Below, piece after piece: positions 42,812 to 54,844 of a stretch of 64,000 nt of DNA (position 1 is its first letter; the number at the start of each line of letters is the position of its first letter). The stretch covers positions 62,001 to 126,000 of the forward strand of contig BQMJ01000050.1 in NCBI GenBank assembly GCA_025991245.1. The letters run 5' to 3'. Below the pieces are notes generated by a model that saw nothing but the letters and a program-made list of their open reading frames with translations, did no database searches and was not told the DNA's origin. The position numbers and the translations under genes were made by a program. Origin of the DNA: Galdieria partita. Taxonomy: Eukaryota > Rhodophyta > Bangiophyceae > Galdieriales > Galdieriaceae.

Positions 42812-44371
42812 ATGAGACTCACTCTTTCAAGGCGTTGGAGAATAGCGTTTGCTTCAGCTTTTGTTCACGGAATTCACTTGACTGTTATTTATATCGCTCC
42901 CAGCTTATTATTATCACCTGAAAGAAAGCAGCTTCATATATCACTCTCTGAGGCTACAGTACCCCTCAATACTTACAAGCTGTGCAATATCATTTGCCTT
43001 CCATTTGCTGGACTAGCAGTGGATTATCTAGGCATTCGTCGCTGTCTTTTGGCAGGTTTATTGTTGGGTTTGTTAGGGGGAATACTGTATGTGGTCTCTC
43101 CTGCTGTTTGGCTGTATATCGCCTTGAGTATATTATTTGCTTTATCTTTCATGTTGGCAGGAACCAATGTAGTCATCGTATTGACTTCAAGTTGGTTTTC
43201 GAAAAGTAGAGGATTGGCAGTTGGATTGGTCCTTGCTGGATATAGTTGTGCAGCCTCAATAGCTCCTATTGTATTGGGTTATTTGGTGAAATTGTGGAAA
43301 TATCGAATAGCATATATGTCCATATTATTGGTCTATTCAGTTTTTGTATTACCTGTTGCTTACAAAGTACTGGAAGAGAAGAAGATGGTAAAAAACTATG
43401 TGGAATCCTTTCCCATTGAACAACAATCACAACAAGAGGAAATGACTGCGCTTCCAAGACAAACTCCGTCTGTATCTCCTATAGAGTTGAGTTCTTTATC
43501 AGAGGAACAATTCAAGTTGCCAGTGAACCATCATATTCATGAGCGACAGTCAGGATTGTCTTCCATAGAAGAGAATACTCTAACATTTTGGAATTGGAGT
43601 CATTTGAGACAAGTCGTACAGGAGACTATTTTTTCAAGTCGTTTTATGGCTTTGGCAATACTTTATTTTACATTGCAGTTTGCGTTGGGTTTTGTTTATG
43701 AACATTTTGTTATCTTCTTAGAAGAAGACAATCACATGCGATATGAAAGAGCTACTGTTTATTTTGCAATTTTGAATACTTGTGCACTTTTGAGTAAGGT
43801 ATTGGGTGGTTATGTGGCAGATCATACTTGTCGTTATCGAACCTTGTTAGTCGCTTCTGCGTGGAGTTGGTTGGCAACATTATTATTGTTTCGACCTTCG
43901 TTCCATGTCAAAGGGCCACATATTTGGTTTATTCATCCTGCATCGAGTCACGTACAGTTTGTAGTGTTTTGCGTATTTTTTGGTCTCTCATTGGGAGTTA
44001 TATTTAATAGTATTTATGCCATAGTTCCACAAGTATTGGGCTTTTCTCATTTGGCGTTTGCACAAAGCACTTTAGGAGCTTTGAATTTTCTAGGTTCTGC
44101 AATGGGTTCTACCTGTTCTGGATTGATTCATGATATTTCACATTCTTATCTTTTCGCTTTATTTCTTGTTTCTATTTCTTGTTTTCTCATGTGGGTGGAC
44201 TCTATAGCTCTGTATGTCCTGTATCGCAATGGCCGAACTTGGGATACTGTAGTACAGGGAATGGATGAAGAAGACAATATTGTCATTGAGCAATCACCTA
44301 TCATGAATTCGAGAGTCATTACAGAAGAAACACCGGTTGGATGGTCGACCAAAGATGACGTGACTAGATGA
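42812..44371 (+). CDS. MFS transporter, monocarboxylate/oxalate-formate type
   Basis: One exon encodes 519 residues. Twelve hydrophobic helices are split by a loop of about 75 residues rich in Ser and Glu (MTALPRQTPSVSPIELSSL). Conserved MFS features are DYLGIRR between helices 2 and 3 and SWFSKSRGLAVGLVLAG, typical of monocarboxylate and oxalate/formate porters. The second half has YVADHTCRYRTLL at the matching loop. The substrate is unknown. The first in-frame ATG is 42812. It converges on the SNF1 kinase with 66 nt between stops. Confidence 0.85.
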   Translation: MRLTLSRRWRIAFASAFVHGIHLTVIYIAPSLLLSPERKQLHISLSEATVPLNTYKLCNIICLPFAGLAVDYLGIRRCLLAGLLLGLLGGILYVVSPAVWLYIALSILFALSFMLAGTNVVIVLTSSWFSKSRGLAVGLVLAGYSCAASIAPIVLGYLVKLWKYRIAYMSILLVYSVFVLPVAYKVLEEKKMVKNYVESFPIEQQSQQEEMTALPRQTPSVSPIELSSLSEEQFKLPVNHHIHERQSGLSSIEENTLTFWNWSHLRQVVQETIFSSRFMALAILYFTLQFALGFVYEHFVIFLEEDNHMRYERATVYFAILNTCALLSKVLGGYVADHTCRYRTLLVASAWSWLATLLLFRPSFHVKGPHIWFIHPASSHVQFVVFCVFFGLSLGVIFNSIYAIVPQVLGFSHLAFAQSTLGALNFLGSAMGSTCSGLIHDISHSYLFALFLVSISCFLMWVDSIALYVLYRNGRTWDTVVQGMDEEDNIVIEQSPIMNSRVITEETPVGWSTKDDVTR

Positions 44372-44437
44372 AGCACACAAATGAGTCATACAGGCGCAAT
44401 AATTATCACTTTTGTTGAACAAGCATGGCAACCTTGT

Positions 44438-46154
<1,717 letters not shown>

Positions 46155-46365
46155 CTGCTTTGCTTCCAACCGAGAAAAGTGCCAGTCGAGTAGAAAACCC
46201 AAATGCTGATGAGATAATGACGAGATGCTGATGGACTCTGAAGAAGAATAGGAATTGAAAATGGTTGTATTGGAGAACAACAAAAATGAACAATACATTT
46301 TCTTTCATGATGGAGAACATGGCATGGAAAATGAATGAAAACATAAAGAGATTGTAGAATATCCT

Positions 46366-48822
46366 ATGAAGAGCAAAAAGTGCCGTCAACACGTACAAGG
46401 CAAGCAACTCACTCTCCAGCAGTGGTTGTTTGTACCCGCAAAAGATAAAAATATCGATCAACAAACACCCTCGATTCACTTAGAATATGGAAACTGTAGT
46501 GAAACAAAGTCTGTTTCAGACCCTACCAAAGAACATTCTGTAACCAGTGCTCAGGTAACATCACAAAGCTCCCCAACTCTGACAGAAAAACCTGTGGAAA
46601 CTCAAGTCTTTGGGGAGAATAATATGGAAGATATATTCCAACTACCCATGGAGAGTAACGGATTTCCTTTCCAAGCTGTAGCTCTTACACTGGATACTCT
46701 GCAGGCTACTTCAAGTAGACTGAGCTCAATTGAAATACTTTCTGATCTTTTCCTAGCTATATTGTTGAAATATCCACAGGATTTGTTAGCTGCTGTGTAT
46801 TTATGCACCAATCGTGAGTATTCTGAACGACACTCTGTAGTGCGACACTCATATCGTTGTTATTCTATTAGGAATTGCAGCTCCTTGGGAAGCCGTCGAA
46901 CTAGGAGTAGGAGGTTCACTTATTTCCAAAGCTATAATGGAAGTAACAAGTGCATCTAAGGAAACCTTGCGCTCACTGTATAAACAGTATGGAGATTTGG
47001 GAGATGTTGCACAAATCTGTTGTTCAAAGTTACAGAGACTCTTTACACCCAGCAGTTTAACCACACAACAAGTTTATCAGAGTTTAAAGAAGATCGCACA
47101 GACAAGTGGTGCAAAAAGTGTTTCTAGGAAGAAGGACCTTGTCAAGTCTTTGTTGATTGCTAGTCGCTCTCCTGAGGCTCGTTATATTGTAAGAATTTTA
47201 TCACAACATATTCGAGTAGGTGCAGTTGAAAAGACAGTGATTGCAGCTCTTGGTAGAGCATTTGTCATTTTGGATGCTGTTCGTTGTAACAAGGAAGAAG
47301 TAACTTGTCGTGCACAAGTACTAAAGTACAGTATGGAAACAAAGACGGAAACCAAAAGTTTAGTGGAACGAATGAATAGAGCACTTTCGGAATGTTCTGA
47401 CTGGGAAAGGATCATAACATTTCTAGTTAATAATGCACATTCTTGGAATCAGTTGAACGAATACTGCAAGTTACAACCTGGTATACCTTTGAAACCTCAA
47501 CTTGGAAAAATCACGAAAAGTGTGGATGAAATGATCCAAGACTTAGGAGTAGATTCGGATATTAGTTGTGAATGGAAATATGACGGCCAAAGGTGTCAAG
47601 TGCATATTCTTGAAAATGGCACTGTGCAGCTATTTTCAAGACATTTAGAGGATATGACTAGCAAGTATCCGGATGTTGTTTCCAGTTTTACAGCTATTTC
47701 AAGAGTTTCGAATGCCATCTTGGATGCTGAGATTGTCGCTGTTCACCCTTCAAATTCTCAGATGTATTTGCCTTTCCAATATCTTTCTACTCGTGCTAGA
47801 AAGGATGTTCAGTTGGATCAGATTACCATTCAGGTAACAAATTGTCATTCATCTTGACGATTGGATGGTTTCAACTTGATAGGTTCGTGTGATTGTGTTT
47901 GACCTAATGTTTTTGAATGGAGTGTGTTTGATTGAACAGCCCTTTCGTCAGGTATGTTGAAGAATATCAAATTTGGTTCTTTTTTCAGATTTGGAAACTA
48001 GCGAAGAAGTATTTTGGAGCAATACTTTAAGAGCGATTCTGTAACACTACCAGAAACTCTTATATCTTCCAGTGCCAATGAGGTTCATTACTTGCCATGT
48101 TTGTCTATTTGAATCTAAGCAGAATATTTAGGTTGAAGCATGGTTCAACAAAGCAATATCCAATGGATGTGAGGGCCTTATGTGTAAAGCACTGGATGGT
48201 CCCAACTCTGTGTATTATCCTTCCAAGAGATCTGAAGGCTGGTCTAAAATAAAAAAGGACTATGTTGAAGGAATGAGTGATACAATGGACTTGGTTCCCA
48301 TTGCTGCATGGTGGGGTAATGGCAGAAAGGCTGGTTGGCTAAGTCCGTTCTTATTGGCCTGTTATCATGACGGCGAATTCCAAAGTGTTTGTAGAGTTCG
48401 TACTGGTGAGCTGACTGGAAACGAATGCACTTATTGTACATTTAGGTTATGTCGGGCTTTAGTGACGAAGAGTATAAACGCTTAACCGAATTTTATCTGC
48501 GGGACAAAACACTTCCAACAAAGCCTTTGTATTATCAAGTGGATGAATCTTTGAGACCAGCCTTATGGTTACAAGCATGTCAGGTATGTCATATGAGAAA
48601 AACTTTAAATAACTAATAATTCCTTAGGTTTGGGAAATTCGGGGAGCAGAACTCACACTATCACCCATTCATCATGCGGCTATAGGATTAGCCGATTCTC
48701 AACGAGGAATTTCTCTCCGTTTTCCACGATTTGTACGTATTCGTGAAGACAAGTCTATTGAAGAATCAACCGACAGTCAATACATATTCGAACTGTACAA
48801 ACAACAGGTGAAAAATACTTAA
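46366..48822 (+). CDS. LIG1: DNA ligase I (ATP-dependent)
   Basis: Seven exons (46366-46813, 46872-47833, 47883-47951, 48002-48082, 48132-48395, 48446-48583, 48628-48822) sum to 2157 nt, giving 718 residues. The DNA-binding domain has VGGSLISKAIME and SRSPEARYIVRILSQHIRVG. The nucleotidyl-transferase motif is EWKYDGQRCQVHI with the catalytic Lys; CEGLMCKAL and GWSKIKKDY are motifs IV and V; ISLRFPRFVRIREDK is near the end. QLTLQQWL at residues 14-21 resembles a PCNA-interacting peptide. Two introns use GTTCAT and GTTCGT donors, each required to restore conserved blocks. It seals Okazaki fragments in the nucleus. The stop interlocks with that of SYF2. Confidence 0.95.
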
Positions 48823-49769
48823 GGTAATGCAGTTCCGCGTTCCAAGTTCTGCCGTATTTCCTGAGTATATTCGTCGAAAGACCTTGCAATCTTCTCATTG
48901 AAACGCCGATTGCGTTCGTTGATGAAGCTAATATCCGCACTTTCTTCATCAAACTTGTGCCACTTGCTGAATTTCCTACGACGCTCTTCCGTTTCCTCGA
49001 GTTCTTCTACCATTTTTTCAATTCTATCGGGGTTAACTGGAATATTCTGACCATATTCCAACTGATCTATCTCTTCTTGTGCTTTGGCAGTGTCTACTTC
49101 GCCTACTGGTATCCGCGTCAAACGTTTTTCGTAGGCACGATACAGATTGTCTTCACCGTAGATTGTTTCTCCAATGAGCTTTTGCCCACTCCGGCGCCTC
49201 TTCATAAACTCTTTAGCCAACTGTTGTTCCGCTTGTTCAGCTGTTTCACGCCAGAACTTTTCCTTTAAACCAATAGTACTCTCGGGGCGACTGCTACCCT
49301 TTTGTTGTGGCTTACGTGGGACTTGTTCTCGACCTTTGCTACGGAAGTGGTTGGTTTTTAACTCTTCTTCAACTGCTTGCGAATTCAACTTTCTACCCTC
49401 ATTCATACGTAGACGAATATCAAAAAGCTTTTTTTGCAAGGGGTTCTGAAAAGGCAGAGAATTGGCGGTTTGGCCTTGTGACTGTCGTTCTACTTCCCTA
49501 TCCTCAACTTGTTCCCCATTTCCTTCACAAGTACTATTTCTAGAGTTCAATTGTCCATCACTTGAAAAATCCTCGTGTTTCCTTTCGAAGATGTTCTCTG
49601 AGTCCAAGGTCTGTTCCAATGTCTCTGCAGGACTAGCACTCAACATAGTGGAGCGATTGTTATTTTCGCTCACAACTCCTTCCTCCTTTACCGAGTCCAC
49701 ATTGTGTGCTTCCTTTTTACCTAATTGTCGACTAGTCTTCTGTTGTTTCCTACGAGACTTGCGCATCAT
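48819..49769 (-). CDS. SYF2: Pre-mRNA splicing factor SYF2
   Basis: One exon encodes 316 residues from the first ATG (MMRKSRRKQQK). The N-terminal 130 residues are polar and low in complexity. The C-terminal half is the SYF2 domain: KEKFWRETAEQAEQQLAKEF, IGETIYGEDNLYRAYEKR and FNEKIARSFDEYTQEIRQNLERGTAL at the very end, as in other eukaryotes. SYF2 belongs to the Prp19-associated (NTC) complex of the active spliceosome. The ORF extends upstream only through a TTG, so 49769 is the likely start. Confidence 0.93.
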   Translation of the reverse strand: MMRKSRRKQQKTSRQLGKKEAHNVDSVKEEGVVSENNNRSTMLSASPAETLEQTLDSENIFERKHEDFSSDGQLNSRNSTCEGNGEQVEDREVERQSQGQTANSLPFQNPLQKKLFDIRLRMNEGRKLNSQAVEEELKTNHFRSKGREQVPRKPQQKGSSRPESTIGLKEKFWRETAEQAEQQLAKEFMKRRRSGQKLIGETIYGEDNLYRAYEKRLTRIPVGEVDTAKAQEEIDQLEYGQNIPVNPDRIEKMVEELEETEERRRKFSKWHKFDEESADISFINERNRRFNEKIARSFDEYTQEIRQNLERGTALP

Positions 49770-49978
49770 CCCTTCCAAATAACCACAATTCTTTCCTCCA
49801 AAGATGTTCCCATCGAACAATAGGATAACAACATGTCTTTATTTTCGATAACCAAAAGAGACCTTTCAAGTCTTTCTGCACAAAACAATACTAGGATAAG
49901 CAATTCGTTTCCAAGGAAACCCTATGACTTTCGTTTATCTCCAAAGCAAAACATGAAAACAACGATAGCTTTATTCGA

Positions 49979-50206
49979 TCATCTGTTGGATTGATTATTG
50001 TGCTCTTTAATCTTGAGTTGATTTTCCACCAAGATTTCTCGTGCACTAGTGTGTAGAGGGGTCGTCAACTGCTCAATTTTACTTTCAGCTGAGAGAATCT
50101 TGTCGCAAATATTTCCCAAAGATTCCTTTACTTTTTTAGTAGTGTTGGATAGTTGATTTGTGTTTCGCTCCAACAGTTTCCATTGTTCCAACAGTTGTTC
50201 TTGCAT
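49979..50206 (-). CDS. Small coiled-coil protein (75 residues)
   Basis: An intact ORF with ATG encodes a wholly helical peptide: MQEQLLEQWKLLERNTNQLS, then LGNICDKILSAESKIEQLT and EILVENQLKIKEHNN. No family was recognised; the size and pattern suit a subunit of a tethering, BLOC or kinetochore complex. A TTGGCGG element lies about 35 nt upstream. It may be a chance ORF, although the gap to its neighbours would otherwise be empty. Confidence 0.4.
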   Translation of the reverse strand: MQEQLLEQWKLLERNTNQLSNTTKKVKESLGNICDKILSAESKIEQLTTPLHTSAREILVENQLKIKEHNNQSNR

Positions 50207-50506
50207 GACGAGAGAAAAGAAAGGCTACAGCAACGACACCGCCAATTTTCAAATCCAAGGCGCGCTCCATTGTGAGAGCATTTTTCTTCTTGGTTATGGG
50301 GGACATCTATGGACGCAAGGATGATCCTTCAAAGTTGATAAAATTTGTTAACATGAATTGCGTATCATGATATGTCATAGTTGGTGTGGGGAACGGGGTG
50401 CCATGAATGCTTCTTGCTTATCAAGATGAGTTGTCAAGAAACCCAAGAATGAGTCAACGCAAGGCACTAGCTGAACCGATCCTAAAATTTTGGGCTTTCA
50501 TCGATG
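50207..50506. other. Divergent region between small coiled-coil and mS35 genes
   Basis: About 300 nt. A plus-strand ORF from 50407 overlaps the mS35 start in another frame and is judged a shadow. CCGCCAATTTT near 50237 and GGCGCGC near 50259 are GC-rich spots in an AT-rich background. Confidence 0.4.
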
Positions 50507-51485
50507 ATGACATTTTCTTGGCTACTTTGGTCGAGGAGGGTGTCGACAGTTGCAAACTTTTGGACAACTCACCCAGTCTCTTCTCCAGCACCAAACTGGA
50601 AAGCAGCGTATAAAAGATTAAAAGGATCGGAGGTTTGTTGATGGTTTACTTTTGGTGGTTTTACTAGTTGTTCAAGTTTCGTAGTTGAAGCCATACAGAT
50701 ATTTCGCGAAAGACGCCGACGGAAAAGATGGCCAAAAGGACAAGAAAACCGGAAATTCGAAGGAAGAAATTGACGGTTTCGATGATATTTTCGATGTTAC
50801 AGTAAAACAAGAAGATCAGGAAGCTGCAGAACGACGAGCCAAGGAAGCGAAAGAAAGAAAGCCCAAAGGTGACGGCTCCGTAAGACCTGAAATACCGAAA
50901 CAGGTAGAAGAGCAAATTCTCAAAGAGTTTGAAAAGGCTGTAAGATTTGTATTTGCGGACTGGTTGAAAACTCAATGTATTTTTTGTTTGATTCAAAAGG
51001 TTTCTGGTAGTGCTGCACAGTCTATTGTAGAGAAATACGGGTTGACGAAGCACCATATAAGCGTATTATCAGCTTGTTCAGTAAGTACTCAGCGTTTACA
51101 TGCCGGTCCTGTGGAGAGGTTTGGTCCCATTCCTATCGAAAAGAGAGTTATTGGATATATTCATTTAGACATTCTCGATGCTCCTTTGTCAGTAAAGGCG
51201 GCTATTCGACGAATGACTGGTCAGCATTACAAAGGGGACTTTGTAAAGCTTGCTTGTGAAAAGTACCCAACTTCTATCGAAAATCTTGTACATGTTATTT
51301 GGACTATGGAAACTATTGTTCGTACTGCAAAGGAAACCGTTGGTATTCAAGTGGATCGAACTCCACTTTCAAACTGGCAAGAGATCATGAAATGTGTGGA
51401 ATCGGTAGGCTATGGAAAACAAACTATAGATTATTTGAATATGTCATATGAAAAAATGTCTCGATCCACTGGAAAACAACAGTAA
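50507..51485 (+). CDS. Mitochondrial small-subunit ribosomal protein mS35
   Basis: Exon 1 (50507-50632) encodes a mitochondrial presequence, MTFSWLLWSRRVSTVANFW, lying in a different frame from the longer ORF there. It joins at a GTTTGT donor to exon 2 at 50685. The core, RVIGYIHLDILDAPLSVKAAIRRMTG plus LACEKYPTSIENLVHVIW, matches the conserved region of mS35. The frame reads through 50940-50999, a 60-nt stretch with GTAAGA donor and AAAG acceptor that is probably a stopless intron; spliced, the protein has 288 residues. The assignment is from the core block. Confidence 0.72.
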
Positions 51486-51530
51486 ATAAAGAAAACACAA
51501 TTTCATCGGCAGTCTTTCTAAAGTTATCGT

Positions 51531-51960
51531 TTAAGAAACTTGTGCCGCATCACTGTTTATCTCTATATCAGAAAAGGATTCTACTCGTGGAACAATGGTA
51601 TACTCTGGTGGTGGACTAGGTGTGGTCAGCCATTGGAGTCACTGAATAGTAAACACGTAATTCTTACTCTTTTAAATCACGGATAGGATCGACGGCATAA
51701 CTTGGAGGTTTTCTAAACTTATCAGAAGGTCTCAGCTTTCGAGGTCGTTTCTTAGCAGCCCATTTGGCACCCTTCCAACGTGCTCCCTTTGCTGCTTCAA
51801 TGGTCTAAAAGAATGAGAAGTAAAAATAGCAAATTGTCTTCAATCCTACCAAAGGTGTAGCATTTACTGTCTTAGAAGCATGGCTTCTTTCTGTAAAGCT
51901 GCCTAAAGTACTCGAACGAAAGTTTTCTTTCCAAGAGAGACTATGGATAAAAGCCCACAT
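51531..51960 (-). CDS. Small basic protein, probably mitochondrial
   Basis: Three exons (51850-51960, 51668-51804, 51531-51615; introns 45 and 52 nt) sum to 333 nt, giving 110 residues. The start MWAFIHSLSWKENFRSSTLG has the amphipathic, Ser/Arg-rich look of a mitochondrial presequence. The middle is strongly basic (GARWKGAKWAAKKRPRKLRP), like a ribosomal or nucleic-acid-binding protein, and the tail is acidic. No family was recognised. It is convergent with mS35, 45 nt apart. Confidence 0.6.
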
Positions 51961-52469
51961 CAATACGTGATCCAAGGAATGATCTCCTCTTGCCAACTTT
52001 GCGGAATATCCACTCTTCAGATGACATCTGCTTCCGATATTCAACGAATAAACAATTGAAACCAAGTTGAAGAAATATTCCTTTCTTGTGCTCAACTATA
52101 CACTCGTCATATAAAGACTATCAAAGAATGGAAAAAACTGAAAAACTTGTAACTTCACCAAGTTCATTCCGATTTATTGCTATTTCAGAAAGTTGAAAGT
52201 TGTTTGAACAGGTTACGAAGCAACAAAGTCCAATTCTTTATCGTGTAACAGTCAGTGGATAAACTACGAAGGGTTCCTAAAAACCAAACTCTTAGAAAAC
52301 TCAAAAGATATCAACGATACGTGGATCGGTTTCTTTCAGTCCGGAGAGAGTTTTTTATACACCACCATAAAAAGGTTTCATAACGTCTTTAGGGTTCAAT
52401 TCTCGTTCTCATCATAACCGCTACCAAAACGAATTCGAAAAGAAGACTTACCGTAAGCTTGTCTCAGAC
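51961..52469. other. Intergenic region before DUF3727 gene end
   Basis: About 510 nt with the 5' flank of the basic-protein gene and the 3' flank of the DUF3727 gene. No gene was recognised. A minus-strand ORF extends the first exon upstream but lacks a conserved start. Confidence 0.5.
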
Positions 52470-53296
52470 TTAAAAGCCTCGTTGCTCCAAAGTCTCTTCC
52501 ATCTTTCTCTCAGCTATCGGAGCAACTTTGTCAAACTCTCCATTGCCTAATAAAATAACTATTTGGGAAATGAGCAAAAATGTTTTGCCAAAACTTTAGA
52601 AAACCAACCGTTATCTCCTGATTTCTTGCCGAGGATGAGAAAAGGATCCATGTTAGCAAAGATATAGTATTCATGTTCTGTTCGGCCATCCATAAATGTA
52701 CCAACAAGACGAACATCTTCTTCTGCCTCTATCTCTACTTCCGAATCCTTCTCCAAACTCTCCAAGTCTCCGTCAATTGTCAGAGTTACCGCCGAACGAT
52801 TCAATAATATGTCTTGCTCTGCAAGAGTTTCAAAGGCCGAGGGAAATAAACGCTCAACTTCTTCTTCGTCTTCCAACGGTGTCAACTCCCAATCCCCTGT
52901 TTGGTCTCGTTGATAACTCGCGAAAAACACAGGCTGACTACAGGGACTTAACACAACAAACCTAGTTCCTTCGTGATCGAATTCGTGTTCCACGTAACAA
53001 GAAAGGGAACGGTTCAGCTTTGAATCTAACAGAGTCACAACTGGAGGCTCTACATCTTCCGTCATTTGAGTAGCTTCAGAAGGTTTCTTCAAGTTCAAAA
53101 CAATAGGCAAGGGGGTTTGCTCAAGCGTTGTAAACTGAGTGTTTGCCCTCGAAGACCCAACAAAGGTGCTTCTAGAGAAATGTTGCCATCGTTTCTGCCC
53201 AAAAAGACCATTTGAAGAAAGTACAACACTTCGAAAGCAACAGTGTTTACAGCGACTTGTAGAGCTTTTCAATAAAGCAGATATGGTGACAAACAT
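52470..53296 (-). CDS. DUF3727 plastid protein
   Basis: Two exons (52609-53296 and 52470-52546) sum to 765 nt, giving 254 residues. The first 75 residues look like a transit peptide (Ser, Arg, Cys, Phe). The core VVTLLDSKLNRSLSCYVEHEF, then RFVVLSPCSQPVFFASY, matches the DUF3727 family of cyanobacteria and plastids. A second segment (VRLVGTFMDGRTEHEYYIFANMDPFLILGKK) fits the YGGT-like end of the family. The 62-nt intron starts GTTGGT; it is needed to avoid an early tail and joins DNG to NGEFDKVAPIAERK. The function is not known. Confidence 0.78.
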
Positions 53297-53857
53297 GAAT
53301 GGACAATAGTATTGTATTGGTCGATTGTAGAATGTCTAAACTGTTCGTTCGCATAGGCTTCGTGAATTTCCTGTTTTACTTTGATGAAAATATTTTTCGC
53401 AAGTTGTAGATGACTAATAAAAGCTTCATTTACAGTTGATTTTTATGAAAAACAGCGAGTTTTAAAAAGAGCCACTTGGAGAAGCTCCGTTGTACTAGAA
53501 TGCAATAGAAATAATAAATATACAAATTGAGTTGAATCATATTTGTTCATGCTGCAATCTTTAAAAAAACAAACGACCACGATAATCTATGATACAAGTT
53601 CCAACGTATAGTAAACAATTGGCAGTTCTCATTCAGTGAATGTGGACATAATGTGTACAGGACACATGATCTCTGACAAACGCCATATAGCTAGTTCTCA
53701 TCTCTTCATATATCAATGTCAAAAGCCAAGTGATCTCACAGCTCCCATAGATTCGTGATTGATAACTTTGCTTTGTCCATTTCAGGGACAGCAAGCCAAT
53801 ACCTTTTCACTGAAGACTATATTATGGCTTCAGCTAGTATTGCTAAGTAAAATATTT
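53297..53857. other. AT-rich intergenic region upstream of DUF3727 gene
   Basis: About 560 nt between two minus-strand genes. Several short A runs, no ORF longer than 60 codons and no tRNA-like box were seen. Confidence 0.6.
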
Positions 53858-54844
53858 TTATAAATATTCCTCCCATTCTCGGATGCTCTTGGGACTCATT
53901 TGCTGATCCTCTACACGAAGAGTTTCTCCAAATGTCCGTTGCGAGAGAATTTCTGAGCAATTCAAAACATCTGCAGGGGGAACAGAAAGATGGTTTAAGC
54001 TATCAAGTAATGCCTGACACAATTCTTGGATGGCAGCCATTCTCACAGAGAGGAAGATACAACTGGCAGCCTGAACAGAATATGAAAAACTCATAAGACT
54101 TTCTTCCATCATAGCGTATTTGCATAAGGATTCAGCCATATGTATGAAGTCTTTATGTAACCATCGTACTAAGAAACCAAATATCTGAATATAATGAAAA
54201 GTCGTTGTGACATTTACTTTCCATCCGAGAGTGGACAATATAGTACTTTCAGCTTCTATGAGAGTCTTTCTGCTGACCGTTCCCATCACAGAGCGATAAG
54301 ATAAAAAGTATTTGGAGCCAAAAACTTCTCTTTCGTTAAGTTTTGTAGCCAACCAGAGAGCAGCAGCTGAAAATGATGGGACCATGTGTGCTTGACAGAA
54401 CTTTTTGCGGGTAACACTATCAAAATAATGGACAGCTGTTAGAACTGTTTCTGGAGATAAAGAAAGCCGATTTGCAAATGAAAGCATTCTCGTTAGTTCA
54501 TTTCTTCGAAAAGAAGGTATAAATTCGGTGTTCTCAGTGAGTCGTGCATAAGTATCATCCCTAGTGACCATTAATTGCTCCTTCTTCAACTCTTGATGGT
54601 AGAAGGCGAGAACTTCATTATCACATATGTTGGCATAGCTATTCGTCAACTGAGAAAGAGGCAAGTCTTCTATTAACTGGGTCTTTCTGTCAACAAATTG
54701 ACTTGGAGGACAGGGTATGCAACCAGTTGGTATTAGAAGTTTCTTTTTTGGAAACAATTTCTCATTTTCTTCTTTAGAAGTTATTTCAGTGTGGCTTTCA
54801 GGAAATGATGTTAGACTTGTATCCAGTTGAAAGTATTCAGTCAT
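53858..54844 (-). CDS. Cyclin (A/B/D-type box)
   Basis: One exon encodes 328 residues. The cyclin box spans about 95-230: FIPSFRRNELTRMLSFANRL, VLTAVHYFDSVTRKKF, SFSAAALWLATKLNER, then LIEAESTILSTLGWKVNVTTTF, with a second five-helix fold after it (HMAESLCKYAMMEESLMSFS, AASCIFLSVRMAAI). It partners a cyclin-dependent kinase; the helix spacing is nearer to A/B/D cyclins than to transcriptional ones, and the exact class is open. No LxCxE motif or clear destruction box was seen. Two GGCG-containing motifs lie within 50 nt upstream. Confidence 0.85.
   Translation of the reverse strand: MTEYFQLDTSLTSFPESHTEITSKEENEKLFPKKKLLIPTGCIPCPPSQFVDRKTQLIEDLPLSQLTNSYANICDNEVLAFYHQELKKEQLMVTRDDTYARLTENTEFIPSFRRNELTRMLSFANRLSLSPETVLTAVHYFDSVTRKKFCQAHMVPSFSAAALWLATKLNEREVFGSKYFLSYRSVMGTVSRKTLIEAESTILSTLGWKVNVTTTFHYIQIFGFLVRWLHKDFIHMAESLCKYAMMEESLMSFSYSVQAASCIFLSVRMAAIQELCQALLDSLNHLSVPPADVLNCSEILSQRTFGETLRVEDQQMSPKSIREWEEYL

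Noticed and set aside
50407-50613. Plus-strand ORF of 68 codons before mS35
   Set aside because: The mS35 presequence lies in another frame of the same stretch and continues through a valid intron into the conserved core, so this ORF is a shadow.
52370-52410. TTAGGGTT stretch resembling a telomere repeat
   Set aside because: Only a single unit is present at about 52388, which is expected by chance.
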